8,522 nucleotides of DNA from Bacteroidales bacterium (GTDB lineage: Bacteria; Bacteroidota; Bacteroidia; Bacteroidales; UBA7960): contig SKNE01000123.1 of assembly GCA_007120675.1 (NCBI GenBank), positions 1 through 8,522 on the forward strand, given 5' to 3'. Positions 6,983-8,522 of the stretch are shown piece by piece (the stretch's first letter is position 1; each line of letters begins with the position of its first letter). The notes under the pieces are model-generated. The model had not been told where the DNA came from and did no database searches. It saw only the letters and a list, made by a program, of their open reading frames with translations. Both the position numbers and the translations under genes were made by a program.

Positions 6983-8310
6983 CGTGAAAAAAAACCTTCT
7001 CCGGGCGCCTGGATGCTTACCTTGGCATCAAAGCACAGGTGTCCGTCGGAAGGACCAATCAGCACATCCCCGGCAGAGGCAAGAATCAAGTGCAATGGCA
7101 CGCCGGGTGCCGGATCCTCGAAAAGAACCTTCACCTGGGCGTCACCATCCAGTGAATCGATCATCAGGGCCTCTTCATCCTCGGGTTGTACCACCTCCCC
7201 ATTGATGATCCAGTGTTTGACCCGGTAGCCTTCGTCCGGACTGGCATTGAATATCACCTGGCTGCCCTCCTCCACCTGGTCACCGCTTTCTATGGGTTCA
7301 CCATTGGCCGTGGCATCGATGCTCCCGTTCTCTCCCTCCACATCGAAATGTATGGTGAAGGTGGCCAGGCTGAAAACGGCCGTGAGCGACACGTGCTGTG
7401 CAGGCATCGTAAGCAAGGTTTCCTCTTCCTGGCTGGTGCTGAGATACTGTACGTCTCCCTCCCAGGCTACGAAGCGATACCCTGCCTCAGGACTGGCCTG
7501 GAGCAAGACCTCATCACCCACGTGGTAATAGGGTGCATCGGGCAGGCTTTGTATCCAGCCTCCCCCTTCGGGACTCACCGAGAGGAGCAGCTGGTAGTCG
7601 ATGGGCTCGAATTTTACCAGCAGGTCGACGTCCTCATCAAGGTGGGGGATGGTGTAGGAGCCGGGACCGGGAGGCGGTGGAGGGGGCAGGTCGCCGGAAG
7701 CCTGGACGCTCACATCCGTGATGCCAATCTGACGCCTGGTACCCGTGGTTCCGGACGAGGTGGTATGCCATTCTATGAGCACGTCCTCCCCCGCTTCAAT
7801 CACCAGGTCGCTGATGACGTGCGACACATGCTTGTCGATCCCATCTGCCGTGCTGTATTCAAGCTCCGGGTAGGGTGTGCCATTGACTGATACGACCCAG
7901 TGCGGTGTACCCTCCTGATCTACACGAGCCACTCTCCCCGTGTAGGATATCACCAGGCCGTTGATGGCGGCTCCCGAATTGTTGGACAGGGAGAGACTGG
8001 TTGTGATACTGCCGTTGACCCCGCTTGCGGTGAGCTGAAAACCCAATACACCATCACCCCGGAGGCCGCCGGCGGTTCCCGAGCCGAATTGGCCCATGTA
8101 CCCATATTCGTCATCCAGCGCCCATCCGGCCGGCAGGCTCTCCACGTCCACAAAGCCGGAAAACGACTGGCTGTAGGGGATGGGCTGGGCTTCTCCGGGT
8201 GATAACCATCCCTGTGCCCCGGCAGAAAAGCTTTGGAGGCAGCTAAACATAGCCGCTGCAAACAGTGTGGCAAAAAAACATATGGGGTATTTCTTGTATT
8301 TTTTTCTCAT
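6976..8310 (-). pseudogene. N-terminal part of split secreted protein with InlB-like repeats
   Basis: ATG at 8310-8308 starts a 444-residue frame that ends early at TAG 6976-6978. Residues 1-33 are a Sec signal peptide (MRKKYKK, hydrophobic core, cut near SAGAQ). Residues 40-205 are a beta-rich, jelly-roll-like domain (SQSFSGF, LPAGW, FGSGTAGGLRGDGVLGF, GITDVSVQA). A proline linker (PPPPPPGPG, 209-217) follows. Residues 218-237 look like the tail of an InlB-type repeat, followed by two full InlB-like/Flg_new repeats at about 239-315 (GGGWIQSLPDAPYYHVGDEV, ASPEAGYRFVAWEGD) and 316-399 (NGSIDATANG, ASPDEGYRVKHWIINGE). The last residues, FSRW, are an out-of-frame tail after the T run. Restoring frame with one extra T at 6987-6994 gives a 591-residue protein ending in a T9SS sorting domain, so the complete product is a surface or secreted protein, perhaps adhesive or polymer-binding. 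It may be a sequencing indel in a working gene. Its ligand is unknown. Confidence 0.8.
6987..6994 (-). other. T8 homopolymer at the frame change
   Basis: The coding strand reads GGT TTT TTT TCA CGG TGG TAG, ending the N-terminal frame. With nine T it reads GGT TTT TTT TTC ACG GTG and continues into the sorting-domain frame. The eight-T run also fits a -1 slippery heptamer (T TTT TTT in the zero frame) and would give the same joined protein. A 6-bp stem (6970-6975 with 6948-6953, loop 16) begins 11 bases downstream on the coding strand; it is weak and somewhat far for a frameshift stimulator. Confidence 0.7.
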
Positions 8311-8522
8311 GATTTAATGGTTTTTAATGAATCACTTGGTTTATTGATGGGCACACAGGTCTTAAGGCAATATTTTCACTGCAAATATAATATTTTTTTA
8401 TCTTTATTTAATATAGTTTTATTTTAATATTTTTTTATTTGCGTCTCATCTGAATTTTACCCATGCAATCTGCACGATAATCCTTCCGGCTGAAAACCGG
8501 CTGGGTTCAGAAGGTAAGTAAA
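8311..8522. other. A+T-rich upstream region of the T9SS-cargo gene
   Basis: The 212 bases to the right edge hold no supportable gene. The part next to the gene (8380-8440) is extremely A+T-rich and contains its promoter candidate. At 8482-8514, CCTT plus CTGAA (8482-8485, 8490-8494) can pair with TTCAG plus AAGG (8506-8514), leaving a CCGG bulge and an 11-base loop. No T run follows it, and it matches no RNA element I recognise. Confidence 0.4.
8382..8389 (-). promoter_or_regulatory. Bacteroidota -7 promoter element for the T9SS-cargo gene
   Basis: On the minus strand this reads TATATTTG, a perfect match to TAnnTTTG, followed by CA as is common. Transcription would start near 8375, giving a leader of about 65 bases to the ATG at 8310. 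The -33 position is A+T-rich but has no exact TTTG. Confidence 0.6.

Noticed and set aside
7186..7890. Plus-strand 234-residue open frame opposite the T9SS-cargo gene
   Set aside because: The minus strand encodes signal peptide, repeats and sorting domain; the plus frame has no recognisable features.
8482..8514. Bulged hairpin near the right edge as a riboswitch or terminator
   Set aside because: No T tract, a four-base bulge, and no match to a known RNA class; kept only as a note.

Overview
The window looks like a chromosomal piece from the phylum Bacteroidota, probably a Bacteroidales-like lineage of fairly high coding G+C. Four things point there: a TonB-dependent receptor with an N-terminal carboxypeptidase-regulatory-like domain, a secreted protein ending in a type IX secretion (T9SS) sorting domain, TAnnTTTG-type promoter elements, and A-rich leaders with weak or no Shine-Dalgarno sequences. 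The genus cannot be told from what is visible. No phage, transposon, CRISPR or RNA gene was seen.

Layout. At the left edge, reading leftward, is the N-terminal part of a membrane-anchored J-domain protein (437 to beyond 1). Divergent from it is rpmB (L28, 600-836), closed by a clear intrinsic terminator at 858-893. After a 180-base spacer with a nested inverted/direct repeat come two rightward envelope genes: a 217-residue secreted protein with a carboxypeptidase-regulatory-like domain (1074-1727) and a TonB-dependent receptor (about 1857-4301) without a SusD partner. A 276-base leader with a perfect 11-bp tandem repeat then precedes dnaK (4578-6497). Convergent with dnaK, on the minus strand, is a gene for a secreted multidomain protein (8310-6536): signal peptide, beta-rich N-terminal domain, proline linker, InlB-like repeats and a T9SS C-terminal sorting domain.

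The most interesting point is that this last gene is split into two overlapping frames at a run of eight T (A on the plus strand, 6987-6994). One extra T, or a -1 slip on the run, would join them into a continuous 591-residue protein. As written, the sorting domain is cut off from the rest. This could be a sequencing or assembly indel, a real inactivation, phase variation, or slippage. The sequence alone cannot decide.

Functionally the window mixes housekeeping (L28, DnaK, a J-domain protein that could be a DnaK partner) with outer-membrane and surface functions (TonB-dependent uptake, T9SS cargo). No convincing new multigene system is visible. The candidates for follow-up are the frameshift site, the dnaK leader and the unassigned C-terminal half of the 217-residue protein.
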